Positions 52,831 to 64,000 of a stretch of DNA of 64,000 nt are shown piece by piece. The notes beneath the pieces were generated by a model. It worked only from the letters and a program-made list of their open reading frames with translations. It was not told the origin of the DNA and did no database searches. The DNA is from Paracyclopina nana. Lineage: Eukaryota > Arthropoda > Copepoda > Cyclopoida > Cyclopettidae. Every line of letters starts with the position of its first letter. Position 1 is the stretch's first letter. The translations under genes and the position numbers were made by a program. The stretch lies in the NCBI GenBank assembly GCA_019096065.1, contig JAGUCH010000006.1, positions 6,406,001 through 6,470,000 of the forward strand, in the 5' to 3' direction.

Positions 52831-55800
52831 TCATTCCGGCGGAGCTTGAGCTGCTGCTTGCTGCATCTTCAGTTGTTCAAGCTGTTTCTCCAATTCTTTC
52901 CGCTTGCGGACAATTTCGTCGAACTCCTTCAGTTGCTTTGCCTCGGCTGCCAGCTTCTTTTCCTGCTCAATCATAAGTTGCTCACGAATTGCATCAGACG
53001 TTTTGGCATCTGCAAGAACTCCAGATGAAGGACCCGCTGCTTGCATCATGGCTTCTTCAACCTGTTGGTCAGTGACTGCAGTTACCTCCTAATGAAAAGA
53101 AAGGTATGAAGAATGCTGTAAAAGGGCTAAAAAAGTAATTGATTCGGGCTTACAGGAGGATTGGAAGCGCTGGGCGTAGGCTGGGTTGGTTCATTGGCTT
53201 TTTCAGCCTGAGGAGTGATTTCACCACTGCTGAAGATTGCAGCTTGCTCCAAAATGTTTGGCGTGCTGCTGCTTTCAGACTGTTCTCCAGATGCGTCATC
53301 GTTTTGGCGCTCCACAATTGCAAATGTGTGCTAATAAGAATAACTATTATCTTAATACGCTGTCACTAAGCTGAAGAATGGAATGTTATAAATTACCTCA
53401 TCATTGCTACCTGAAGATGTCTCCTCCTCATCAAGATTCCTTCTGGCCTAAAATAATAGACGCCAATTAATTTTTGTTTATTGTCGCCGACATCTAATTA
53501 ATATGTAGTTGATGGTGGCATGTCAAAGGAAATTAGCATCATCTTAACAGTTTTTATTGTCTCACCTGCTCTTTGTTGCCGCCGCTGAATGCTTCTGCAT
53601 ACTCGATCGGGAATTTCCTCGGACTTGGAATGAATGGACGCTTGGCTGGTTCAGGCTGGTCCATTTGAGTTCCTGGAGTTCCAAGCCCAATGAATCCTGA
53701 AAACTCATTGATCAAGTCATCCAGACGGCCTTTGTACTCATCGCAGATCTCCTTGTGCATCTCCTTCAGCTGTTAATGAATGTTTATTAGTAATTGCCAA
53801 TAATGTTACTCAGTGCTGAAACTTACATTTGGCACGCAAGGCACAGGCTCATAATCCAGCTCGTAGACATTCTTTCCCAAAGTGTGTCCAGCAGCAATGA
53901 TCAATTTGATCACTTCACGCACATTCCAGATTCTTCCTGGGTAAGGGCCGCGAATGGAGTCAAACACCTCTCCCGGATCACATTTGGCATCCTCCTGGTC
54001 GTTGTCTTCGTCATCGTTGTCATCAGCTGACTTGCCGGCCTTAATGGCATCACGGTACTCCTGGCGAGTGTTCAGCTTAGCAGTGAATGCTTCCAAAGTG
54101 TCTGGACGCACTCTTTTGTCCAAGTCAAACTGCACAAGCATTGCAAAATGTGTGTTTACAAAAAGATTAAAGTTCCCTTTTAAAGAACTTACCGAATTTT
54201 CGGCATACATGTCAATAGCAATGTCATACATTGCTTGAACTGCATCCTCTGGGTTGGCAGTCTTCCTCACAGCTCGCCTAATAAAAGTTGTGCGAGCATT
54301 GGTCATGGCCAATGACAGCTTGTCACGAATGACCTGCATGTTCTCAAACACTTCGTCAACTCCAATTCTGCGGAGGTCTTTAAGGCGAGGGCAGAGTTTA
54401 AACTCCAAAATCCTCAAAACTTCATTGGGGAAAGTTCTCCTTTGGAATGCTACTTTTTCAATGCTACCAATAAACATTGTTAGTTAGTTGAAAAGCACAT
54501 TATTTGCAATAAGTAATGTGTACTTACTTGTTAGAATGCTTAAACACAAAATGGGCCATTGCAACTGGGGTGAACAACTTGGTGACAACTGCTTTTGCAA
54601 TGTAATGGTCGTAATTGTTCACCACGCCATTAAAGAAGGGCATGATGACGCCAACGATAAGATCTTGGACGAGCAGATTGGCGAAATAGACATCCATCCC
54701 TTTTCCCATCAAATCCCATGGGAGCGGCCGGCTGATGATTCCAATCGCTCTCGAGCGAGCGTCATTTGATGTTGTCACAGCATCTTCGAAGTCCTGACGA
54801 ATTTTTCCGGTTTCCTTGGTGAACTGGTCAAGTTTCCCCTTGATTTCCTTGCAAATTGCAAGCGTTCTCTGCAAGGTCAAAGGAAACTTAAAACTCGCGC
54901 ATTGCTCACGCGCAGCATCAGGACTGTTGGTACTTACCTCACGACCACCAGGTTTAGCCTTAAGAGCAGCCATGTCTTCTTTATAGACAACGTTGATGAA
55001 GTGGTCCAACTTTTCTTCGATTGCGTCAAATCTTGGCCTAATGTCATTGACGAAAATCTCAGTCATGACTTTTTTGAGCAACGTCTCATGCTCTAGCATG
55101 ACAATCCGTGCCTTGATTTCCTCAATTGCATTGGCTTTGGCTTCTGGCGTCAACTCATCAAAGGGGATCCCAACTTTTTCGTCCTCGGTCGGCATAACTG
55201 CAATAGGCACGACAAGTTCCACTTTTTCCTAAAACAAAAATTTATAATTATTGAAATGCTGCATTGCAGTATGTTTAACATCATTAGCAGTACCTCGTCA
55301 GTTTTTGACTCATCAGTATTTTCCGAAGAGGACGCCAAATCGACAAGTTCAGCCTCTTCTGCTGCAGCATCAGTCGGCTCTTCTGACGACTCCTTTGATG
55401 TCGCCGACTTCTTTGAAGTTGCCGCCGTCGTTTTCTTCGCTCCTCGAGTTTGCCTCTTTGGAGTCTCCTTGGCCATTTCCTTAGCGCTGCCTTTAGCAGC
55501 ACTGGATTTCTTGCCAACGCCTTTACCCTTCAATGGGCTCTTGAAGACTTTTGTTGCAGCCGTCGGGATGGGATCTGTCGTCCTCGCTTGCTTTTTTGGT
55601 TGTGCGTCCGATGTTGATGATGATCGGCGCTTGGCTGGCGTCTTCTTCAATTTTTGGACCTCGGCGTCATCTTTGAACTCGTCGCCGGAGGAAACATTTG
55701 CGGCTTCGTCGTCTTCCGCCTCGTCGGTCCTCGGGAGTTTTTGTGAACTCATCGATCTTGTAGAAGGGCCCTTCCACTTAGCAAACAGGAATTTGCCATT

Positions 55801-56257
55801 CGCCAAACGTCTAGGGTAATCCCAGTCCTGCATCGCCTTCTCGGAGTAATTGTTGATTTGCTCCAGTTTTAGGGACAAACGTTCTCCGGCTTCGTACTTC
55901 CCTTGAAATTGCAAGTTCAGCGTCTTGCAAATGGCCCGAATGCGTTCAATCGGCATTCCTGAAAAGAAACGATTTTTTGAAGAAGCCAGCGTTAAAGGTA
56001 AAAGCAGGATTACCTTTCTCAATTCGTGCGAACACGGAGAATTCCCTCCAATCCTTTCCATCCATGAATTTGAAGACTTTCCTCCTCTGAGAATTAGTCA
56101 ATGATTGTGTGGGGTCGAAATTGACGATTTCAGTGAGGGCCTTGCCAGAAGGCGACCTCCATGTCATCGGCAAATGCGTGAATGGGGGAGACTCCTTCAA
56201 AAAAAGCACGATCACACGATCGTAGGCAGTGTTGGGGCCATCTGGAGGCAGTTCCAT
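52831..56257 (-). CDS. Second transposon-encoded protein, ten exons, unknown function
   Basis: Exons 56257-56014, 55958-55294, 55228-54938, 54868-54528, 54463-54193, 54129-53827, 53769-53566, 53447-53397, 53330-53154 and 53088-52831. All introns are GT-AG and in phase, giving 934 residues. Residues 1-140 form a compact region (MTWRSPSGKALTEIVNFDP, DGKDWREFSVFAR). A Lys/Ser/Ala-rich basic linker follows (about 150-300), then a helical region from about 305 to 650 (FDAIEEKLDHF, NEVLRILEFKLCP) and a C-terminal coiled coil (KELEKQLEQLKMQQ). I recognise no family. By analogy with two-gene CACTA elements it may be a DNA-binding accessory factor that recognises subterminal repeats; this is inference. 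It diverges from the transposase gene across a 404-bp interval. Confidence 0.75.
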
Positions 56258-56661
56258 CGCAGAAAATCTTGATTTTCCCTTGAAAAATTACTTTTTCGTA
56301 AAATGGCGTTGTTTTTGGTCGGCGGTTATTTCAACTGTGACGGTTTGGCGGAAAAATTCAAATTCCGAATAATGCGGAAAATTATTGAAAACTGCCAAGC
56401 AGTATTTTAGTGGCAAGAAAACTGCAACCATTATTTTAATCAGAAAAGATGTCAATAACATAATTATTGCTCAAAAATTGGAAAATGAAACCAATTACCT
56501 AACAAAATAATTCTAAATATGCATTATTTATGTATACTGTTAGGTTAAAATTCAATTTTTATTTTTTCTATTAGGTTGCGGGACCAATTTTTCATTATTT
56601 GCGAAATGTCAACAAACCGCCGCCATTGCTAAAATTTCACCTGACGATAAGCAGCGCAGTC

Positions 56662-59600
56662 ATGGCAAGGAAAAAAGTGGCCAAGATTTTTAGACATGAA
56701 GGCCCAGCAGAACGGAAGAAGCGCCAACGTGAGAAAGAGAAGGCAGCAGAGCTAGAAGCTGAAAAAGTGCGACGTGTGACACAACGGCAGGAGCAACTGC
56801 GCAGCAAAAGATTCATCGACCCTTGTGACAAGTAAGTACAAAATTCTTTCGTAAATTATTAAATAATTGAGTGACACATTCAATTTGTAGTCCAACGCCA
56901 GGAACATCCGCCGCTTCTGTGGGCGGAGCCCTCAATGATGATGCCGACAAAGAAATGCCGCGTCCTCGTCCAAAAGACGTGTCTGTTCGCCAAGCGCTCA
57001 TGAATAAGCTGTTTCCTCAATTTAGTAAGGCGTTTGGCAGCTACAAACAAACTTCTGTGTCAGTGACGCGTAAAATTTTGGATCTTTCAATGATTCGCTC
57101 CACAATTCAACATGATTCAGACGATGGAGACGTGGAAGATGACGACACCAACACAAATGTCTACACTGAAATGTTTGACACGCAGGAAATGTTTCCCGGT
57201 GAGAAAATTGTGGAACACCTTCGTAAGAAGAATCTACGAGAACGAATCGATCCAGCAGATATCGACAAAGCCATTGAAGACTTAATCTTCTCTGACGAAG
57301 AGGAAGGCAACTGCAATTCAGATGGCGATGACAGTGATCAAGAAGACATCGAAGACACGAAATACCTACGTGAATTGATGCGTAGGAAGTTCATCCATGA
57401 CTCCAGTGATGAGGTTGACGCGCCAAGTGCAGATGTGTCTGATACTGAAAATGAAATGCCTCAAAATGAGAATATTGACGAAGTATTGGTCAATGACCTT
57501 ATCAGTGTCAGCGAGGAGCCCGATTTTGATTACGTCGGCAACTCAAAGGAAAATGATACAGATGAGGAAATGGACGCTGTCAATCAAACTGACGCTAACG
57601 ACTCTGGCAATGGCGTTAATGAAATTATTGACATACACCATGAATTCTCAACACATCCAGTAAATTAATTTCTTCCTATATAACCAATGTACTTATGACA
57701 ACTTGATTTCTTCTTTTTTCAGCCGGCGAGTGAATCCTTATTGGCTCCTAGACGTCATCGAAGGCCTTCAGATGATGGCAGTGACGCCATCTCCAGTGAC
57801 ATTGACGTTGACAATGAAAATGAGGAGTTCTTCGATTGTGCAGAAAATGAAGAGGAACTTGAATTACTGCAAGAGCAAGAAGGGAATAGTGCGGCAACAG
57901 AGAAGAACATACATCTCAGGCACATGACAAGGAAACAGTTCATTGAGGAATTTGCAAAAGACGCCATGCTTCCAACTGCAAATGAGCGTGAAGATGCATT
58001 GTACCAGAGGTACATGACAGTTGTAAATGCTTTGGGATTAGAAGAAACGGCAAATGAGTGCTTATGGAACTTCATTGTTGCTGCTCAGTTGAACGCACAA
58101 ACTTCTCACATGGATGTTAAGAAACTGATCACGTATCCAACAATGAGAAAACATTTTGAAAGCAGAGTGCCGCAAATCAAAATGATCTACGAGTTTCTCG
58201 ACACTGAGACAAATGAAACGGACATTTATTCCGGTGTAAAGTTTCCACGAAAACGATTCCCACGGCCACGTTACAAACTCATGTCTGAATGGACATATGT
58301 GCCCATAGATGTCCTTCACCAGTTTCATCTGGAGTATGAGAACATTGAAACAGTGAATGCGCAGGGAAGCCACATTTTCGTTGACTTGTTTTTTGATGGA
58401 GTTCCATTGACGAAAAGTGGCGATGCGCAAATGAACATTCTGTGTGCAAAGTTTGATATGTGCAAAGAGGTTTACCCAATGGCAGTGCAGGTGTACAGGA
58501 AAGGAAAAACAACTGAAATGCTGTCATTAATAGATCGTGTGATTGATGATTGCCTTCAAACAGGCATTTGTCTAAGAAGATTCAATGGAGACACACCAAT
58601 GAGACTAAAGTTGAAAGAAGTGACTGGCCATAATGGTTATTTCAGTTGCGAGAGATGTTTGGCAATTGGCAAATATGATAAGAAGAAGCGCAAAATGTCT
58701 TTCCCTGCCAGCACCATGAATTTTAAATTACGCACTATGACTGAGTGGCGGCAAATAGCAGAGGAGCTACGAGATAACCCAAACACACTCACTAAGAAAA
58801 AGCGGTACGGCATCAAAGGATACTCGCCGCTATTGAGATTGCCGTATTTTGATATGATTAATGACTTTTGCGTTGATCCCATGCACAATATTAGTTTGGG
58901 GGTGTGCAGGCTCATCATGAAGTTTGTGCTTGAAGTGAAAAACACCAAGCAAATGACAGAAGCAGGAAAACAAGTCGCACGAAAATTTGATCAATATTGG
59001 ATGAAGGTTGAGCTGCCGAGTGAATTCCACAGAAGGCCAAGGCCAATTGAAGACACATTTGTTCACCTGAAGGCTGTTGAATTCCTGTCAATAGCAGTGT
59101 GCGGCTTTCATGCAATGTACCTTGCGCTGGAGGGGGAAGCCTACCGAGAAACGCGAAAAATGTGGCTAACATTCATTTGGATTGTCAGGATGGCTTTGAT
59201 GCCAGATAGCTGGTATCGAGTGAAAATGAATGAGGAAAAGGCTTTTGCAGCATCCAAGAAGTTTTATGATCTGTTCCAGAAACTCTACAGTTCTGGAGAA
59301 TGTGTATTCAACATACATGCATTCTCTCATGTCTTTGATGTCCGTGACATTGGCATGTTAAGTAACTTCTCAGCATTGCTTTTTGAAAGCTTCTTCTCGT
59401 TTGTTAAAAGAGTTATAAAGCCAAACACCTTGTCATTTGCCAAACAAATAATGGTGAAGTCGTACATCTCACGAATGCAACGTCACTCATGCACACACTC
59501 AATTAAGATCTCAGCAAATAGCGGACCTAAAAGAGCTTGCAACAACCTGGTGACAACAAATGATGGCGAATTTTATTTGGTGATTGACACAACTGACAAT

Positions 59601-59807
59601 GGTTATTTTGCAGAAAGAATCAAGACACATGCCTTGCTGTATCCAGAGGCAATGCACCTTAACATGTCAGAAGTGCAAGTGAAACGTGTGATAAACAATA
59701 GCGTCAATGATGAAGCAGTTTTTATTGCTGACTCCTTTGTTATGAGTAAGGCCACAATATTAGAAGATATAATATTCTCTGTTCCTAATGAAACATTCAT
59801 TGTTTAA
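56662..59807 (+). CDS. CMC/CACTA-type transposase, three exons
   Basis: Exons 56662-56831, 56891-57659 and 57723-59807, GT-AG, phases 2 and 0, giving 1007 residues. The N-terminal 310 residues are charged (a Lys/Arg-rich start, then acidic Asp/Glu stretches). The catalytic part has FFDGVPLTKSG (first catalytic Asp candidate), a zinc-like CERC with surrounding residues, and FCVDPMHNISLGV, the C-x2-C and DxxH motifs known for the CACTA/Mirage/Chapaev superfamily and Tnp2-like proteins. A helical C-terminal part includes ALLFESFFSFVKR. It cuts and inserts the element by DDE chemistry in the nucleus. The start was chosen at the first ATG giving a spliced in-frame product. Family placement is from motifs; the exact subgroup is uncertain. 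Confidence 0.78.
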
Positions 59808-60302
59808 TAAAAAAAATTGATATCAGTTACATTTCTTCTTAATTTCGCCCAATCACTGATCATTGCTGATTACAGGCTGGTGCAGCATCCAAGGAAAAGG
59901 TCCAATGCAATGTAGGCATGTCCATAGGCTGAAAAATAGTATAATTACTTTTCGTGAATAGATGTAATTCAGCAAAAATTAAAAGTTGACTAAGATACGA
60001 AGCAATTATGATAAAATACTGCAATTGCAATTATGAAGAATTACTGCAAAAGGAATTATGCAATTTATTTTAAGGATTTTGCAACACAACCACTACATGC
60101 AGTACTGCATAACACGTTATACAAGCAATTATTGTCAAAAAAAATAATAACTGCAATGCAGTAGAATTGCAGTGTCACAAAAATTGCCGTAATTTTTTTA
60201 AGCTTGTTGCAGTACTGCAGCAGTATTGAATAAAAACTGCATTTCTAATTAATGGATGACAGTCATTTAGCAGTACCGGAACAGTATTGCACTTAAGAGA
60301 GA
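59808..60302. other. Right subterminal region of the transposon
   Basis: AT-rich with many GCAGTA/TACTGCA phrases (for example near 60100, 60150, 60210 and 60270), partly in inverted pairs. No gene. Likely transposase-binding repeats. Confidence 0.45.
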
Positions 60303-60316
60303 AACACTTAGTGGGG
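60303..60316 (-). repeat. Right terminal inverted repeat of the DNA transposon
   Basis: AACACTTAGTGGGG, the reverse complement of 52356-52369, followed directly by the TT duplicate at 60317-60318. Confidence 0.9.
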
Positions 60317-63300
60317 TTATCATCATAACAAAATGGAGGATTTTCACCAATAAGTTCCACCCATTTATCATTTAAACAATCCAATCGCTTTTTTAATAGC
60401 GACTTGGACATAGTTCCACTATTAACCAAAGTATCATAAACATGTGTAAGAAGCTCTTGGGTTGTCAAGATACCTTTGGCTATATGCTCAGGAAGAGGGT
60501 ATTTACCATTATAAATATCCTTAGTAATTTGCGAACTTATTGAATAAGGTGCAAAAAATAAGGTTTCACCATCAGTTTGATGATACTTATTTAGTAACAC
60601 ATCTACCACTTCTATTTCAGTACGAGGCACTGCTCGTAATTTCCATGAAAATGGCAGAGAATAAAGTCTGGCTGCAAGCCTATTCGTATAAGCATCTTTC
60701 CCTGTGAATGAGCTTGCTAATACGCTTGCAATTGCCAAACAGTCAGTTACAATAACTACTCTCTCATAAGCATACAAGAGACGTTTAAAATGAGTGACCA
60801 TCATAATAATTCCTAAGGCTTCCCTTTGGAAACTATGATAAGACAAGCACACACTTAATTGAAATCTTGCAGAATGCGCTCCGATGCACATAGCTTTACC
60901 ATCAGCGCCAATCTCCATAATTAAAGCAGATGTAGATATTACACCTGAATCAACTATTAAGAAACATTCTTCATAAGAAGGCATTGCGAGAGATAATCCA
61001 TTTTGAATTTCCTCTAATACCTTATAAAAACATTTTTCTTGAAAAGGTGTGAAGATAAACCTCCCGGTTTTTCCTTCTTTAGTAGCAAATACATCCAGCA
61101 TAGGGCTAGTAAATGTTGCCATACTGGGACAGTACTGGCTCAACCAATTTGCCATTCCTAAAAACTTTTGCAATTGCTTGCGAGTTTTAGGTATTGGATA
61201 ATCCTTAAATGATGTGCGATACTTTTCCGGCATACACATAAGGAGAACACCATGTTCATCAATTGTTAATTGATGTCCAAGCACAATCATTTCTTTAACA
61301 GCTATTTTTGTCTTTTTAATTGCAAGTAGAGCATTTAATTTCCTCATGCTTTCAAAAAGAATCTTGATATCCTCAAGATGCTGTTTATAATCATCTAGAC
61401 TTGCAGGCCTTGTAGGCCCATGATACTTACACGCAAGAACCAAGTCATCAATGTATGTTCCAGTGCGATCAAGGATCTTGGGATCGATCGCTTGCTGGAT
61501 TAAGGTTGAAAACTCAAATGGAGCGACTGCGCTGCCTTGAAATAATGACTTAGATTTAAAATAAAAGCCTCTATAAATTGACCTTGGTGACGTCACTGCC
61601 ATGCAACACATGTCAGCTGAGTCAGAGTCAACTCGTACATTATCATACCCTCCACTTACATCAAAGGCAGATAGTAAACATGCACGTGAAAACATTGACA
61701 TAAGGGAGTCCAATGGAGGAACCATATGTTCAGATGTATTAAAAATCAAGTTACGATTAAATGCAGTAAGGTCAACATATAACCTTGGTTTCCTTTCTTT
61801 GTAAGGTAATTGTGCATCATTGGGACGCGAAGTAAGAAAACAAGGACTGGCTGAATATTTATTCAGAGACTTGTCCACAACATCAATCAAGCCTGAAGAC
61901 AACATCAAAGCTATTTTTCTATCAAGTAAAGCAGTAGCATCCTGCCCCATATTGAATAGCTTTGGTACTAGAGGAGTGTCATCTTTTAATTGAAATTTAA
62001 TAGGCTCATTTGCCCATAAGCGAAAGTTTCTCGGATCCTCACTTAGGATATCTGAGTACTCAAATAACACCTTTCTGTATTCAGACCGTATTTCCTCTGG
62101 TATATGGTCCAAATCGAACTCATTCAATGTCTTTTCCCTAATTGGGATAACATATCCATTGATTCCATTCATAACCTTGGATGAGCTAAACTCGCTTGGA
62201 TAGCTCAACAAAAGGTTGTAAACTTCATCATATAATTCCTGATTATTTGCTTCATCTTGGGTATATTCAAGATGAGCAGAAACAAGGTCCAAATCAGAAG
62301 TATCACGTAATATTGTTTGTCGATATCGGTGATCTTCTATCTGGCCTTCAAATACATTTGTGTGCGACTTAGGAGGAACATACTCATCATTCAATTTCCC
62401 CAAGCACACTGCACAACCACAAAGCTCAGGATTGTACCTGAAGCTTTTGAAAGTATACTGTGTTTTAATATCATTAGAAACACTAGGATGGGGATAAAAA
62501 GCCAGTGCTGAGAGGAGAGTAAGCGCAGCTGAGACTGCAAAACAAACCGGCTCTGTAGCACAGGGCTCTGCGTCCATTATTGTTTTAATCAAAACTTTAC
62601 TACCACTACCCTTGAACCTCAGTTGGCCAAGTATGGTATATACTAATGTAGCAATATACCCCCAATGGGTACGCCGGTTTACATCAACATGTACAATAAT
62701 ATTGATATTATTGGCTAATTTATACATTATCAAAGGTGATCCATTTAAATTCAATTCATAAAATGGAGCATCAATATTTCGTTTATACACAAAGCCAAAG
62801 TTCTCATACTTTTCATGCATGATTATTAGCTCAATATATTCATACCCTTCCAGATATGTGTCTATTGGGCACAACCCAATGCTAAGACACTCTGGACAGG
62901 TGTTATTAAACTTCATCCATGCAATAGTTAGCTGTTTTACTAATTTATTGCAGTGGCGTAAAATACGTTTTTGTTCTCCAGCTAACATAACTCCAAATGG
63001 AAGTAAGAAAACCCACTTCTTAGTTTGGAGGTTATGCTTAGTAAGAAATTCACCAATATAGTTATCAGTTACCTCTTTAAATGAATCAGATTGATTAGAG
63101 GCAACAAACACAAAATTATCAATGCATGACATTTTTGGCCTTGTTTGCCCAGTCATTGGTTTATACTCACCAAATACATGGTGATTAGAAAATGTAAGCC
63201 CATTTATGTCGGTAAATTGGGCTATAATGTTATTCTTGTCATTTACATAATTACAATAGCACTGCGAGTCATCAGCCTTTATTGACCTGATGCTAAAATT

Positions 63301-63998
63301 CAACTCATGAACTTTTGAAGTGCTACGATAATTCGTTTTAGAAACTACCTTAGCAGTTCCTACCACAGTAATGGCATCAAGCCTAAACGGCATATCGGAT
63401 TTATTTCCAATCATGATGGGAAAGGATCCATGCCTATCAATTAAGCTAACATTTCCCATAGATGACACACCTTCAAAGTCATCAGAAGGAACAAATTCTA
63501 CACATTTGCCATGGAAGTTTGTATAAACATTTCCTTCGCTGTCTAAGTTGTCAGGAGTATCATCTTCCTCATCAGAAGAATCCAATTCAGGGATTAGAGG
63601 CGCTTCATGCACAAAATGTGCATTAACAACCTTTTCTTCACCTGGTAATAATGAAATACTAGCAGTTATTGCCACAGGGTAAAAATCCTCTCCAGATAAG
63701 GTTAAGGGTATCTTTTTGTACTTAGGTTTTCCAGGAAAGTCAAGAAAATATTTTCCTTGTCTGCTGGTTAACCTTACATCATTATCGACAAAAAGTGCAT
63801 TGCCAATTAACATTAAAGGTTCACAATTAGTCAAAATAAATGTTGCCTTCCTAACAAGCATATTTGACCCAATTATCAATTGTATGTCAACTGCTTCTGT
63901 GGAAGGTACATTTTCTCCACTAAAATTCTTTATAATATAATTTTGATGAACCCTAGGTAGTTTGTGCCCTAGTTTTCTCTCAATTATATTCAACAAAG
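60317..63998 (-). CDS. pol: Right-copy pol, 5' part: protease (partial), RT and RNase H
   Basis: Open from the window edge to the transposon, about 1226 codons. Numbered from 63996: the second half of the protease (LMLIGNALF at about 61-69; its DSG lies outside the window); a conserved Cys-containing region (about 245-380); two hydrophobic stretches (about 447-458 and 483-501); RT at about 650-905 with motif A FDVSGGYDN (D779), FQGSAVAP and YIDD at 848-851; and RNase H with VDSG, QREALG, VTDC and VVDVLL. All catalytic residues are present. Unlike the left copy, protease and RT are one continuous frame. The tether FLGMANWLSQYCPSM is typical of Ty3/Gypsy-type RT. The last residues before 60317 continue into 52353 on the far side of the insertion. 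Confidence 0.88.
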
Positions 63999-64000
63999 TA

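Larger units (their letters stand above)
52356..60316. mobile_element. Complete CMC/CACTA-type DNA transposon inserted in pol (7,961 bp, two genes)
   Basis: Perfect 14-bp terminal inverted repeats: CCCCACTAAGTGTT at 52356-52369 and its reverse complement at 60303-60316, containing the CACTA motif. A 2-bp TT flanks both sides (52354-52355 and 60317-60318). Removing the element and one TT leaves the pol reading frame exactly continuous, which confirms the boundaries. The element carries two divergent spliced genes: a transposase (plus, 56662-59807) and an unknown protein (minus, 56257-52831). Both are open throughout, so the insertion may be recent and the element potentially autonomous. Confidence 0.85.
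42837..64000 (-). mobile_element. Giant retrovirus-like element, right copy (partial; runs off the window)
   Basis: Minus-strand order from the window edge: protease-RT-RNase H (64000-60317), inserted DNA transposon (60316-52356), integrase and extension (52355-49263), plus-strand spliced membrane gene (46866-47726), ORF-X (46379-45042), env-like (44771-42837). Gag and the catalytic Asp of the protease lie beyond position 64000. The copy belongs to the same family as the left one but is well diverged in every gene, so the tandem arrangement is not a recent duplication of one sequence. Confidence 0.65.

Noticed and set aside
60175-60316. Extension of the right RT/RNase H frame past 60317
   Set aside because: These codons are inside the DNA transposon; the real pol continues at 52353.

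Overview
The window is eukaryotic nuclear DNA from an invertebrate, most likely an arthropod and probably a crustacean. Evidence: GT-AG introns of about 50-100 bp, a synaptotagmin, a GAS2-family protein, and a cluster of secreted or membrane proteins with Tyr-Gly-Ala-Pro repeats of a kind I associate with crustaceans. The species cannot be fixed from sequence alone.

About 1-14 kb is host DNA with genes on the minus strand: degenerate repeats (1-925), a nine-exon synaptotagmin (1616-3855), a locus with three alternative first exons that probably share two 3' exons (6749-8824), and an eight-exon GAS2-like cytoskeletal linker (10993-13735). About 14.7-22.9 kb is repeat-dense: a tRNA-Lys-type primer-binding site with a decayed element, an integrase fragment, a 2.1-kb palindrome built of 9-bp repeats, and tandem 600-730-bp units.

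About 22.97-64.0 kb is occupied by two head-to-tail copies, on the minus strand, of a very large (about 19-20 kb) retrovirus-like element. Read along the minus strand each copy runs gag - protease - reverse transcriptase/RNase H/integrase - an unknown nuclear-looking protein (ORF-X) - a single-pass membrane glycoprotein in the env position. A spliced single-pass membrane protein is encoded on the opposite strand between pol and ORF-X. ORF-X and env each have their own TATA/initiator core promoter. The left copy (22.97-42.0 kb) has lost about 1.25 kb of its RT. The right copy (42.8-64.0+ kb; gag lies beyond the window) has an uninterrupted pol frame except for an inserted DNA transposon.

That transposon (52356-60316) has perfect 14-bp terminal inverted repeats and a 2-bp target duplication. 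Removing it restores the pol reading frame exactly. It carries two divergent multi-exon genes: a 1007-residue CMC/CACTA-type transposase and a 934-residue protein of unknown function. The accessory gene set of the retroelement (antisense membrane protein, ORF-X, env-like protein, each conserved between two diverged copies) is the best candidate for an undescribed system here.
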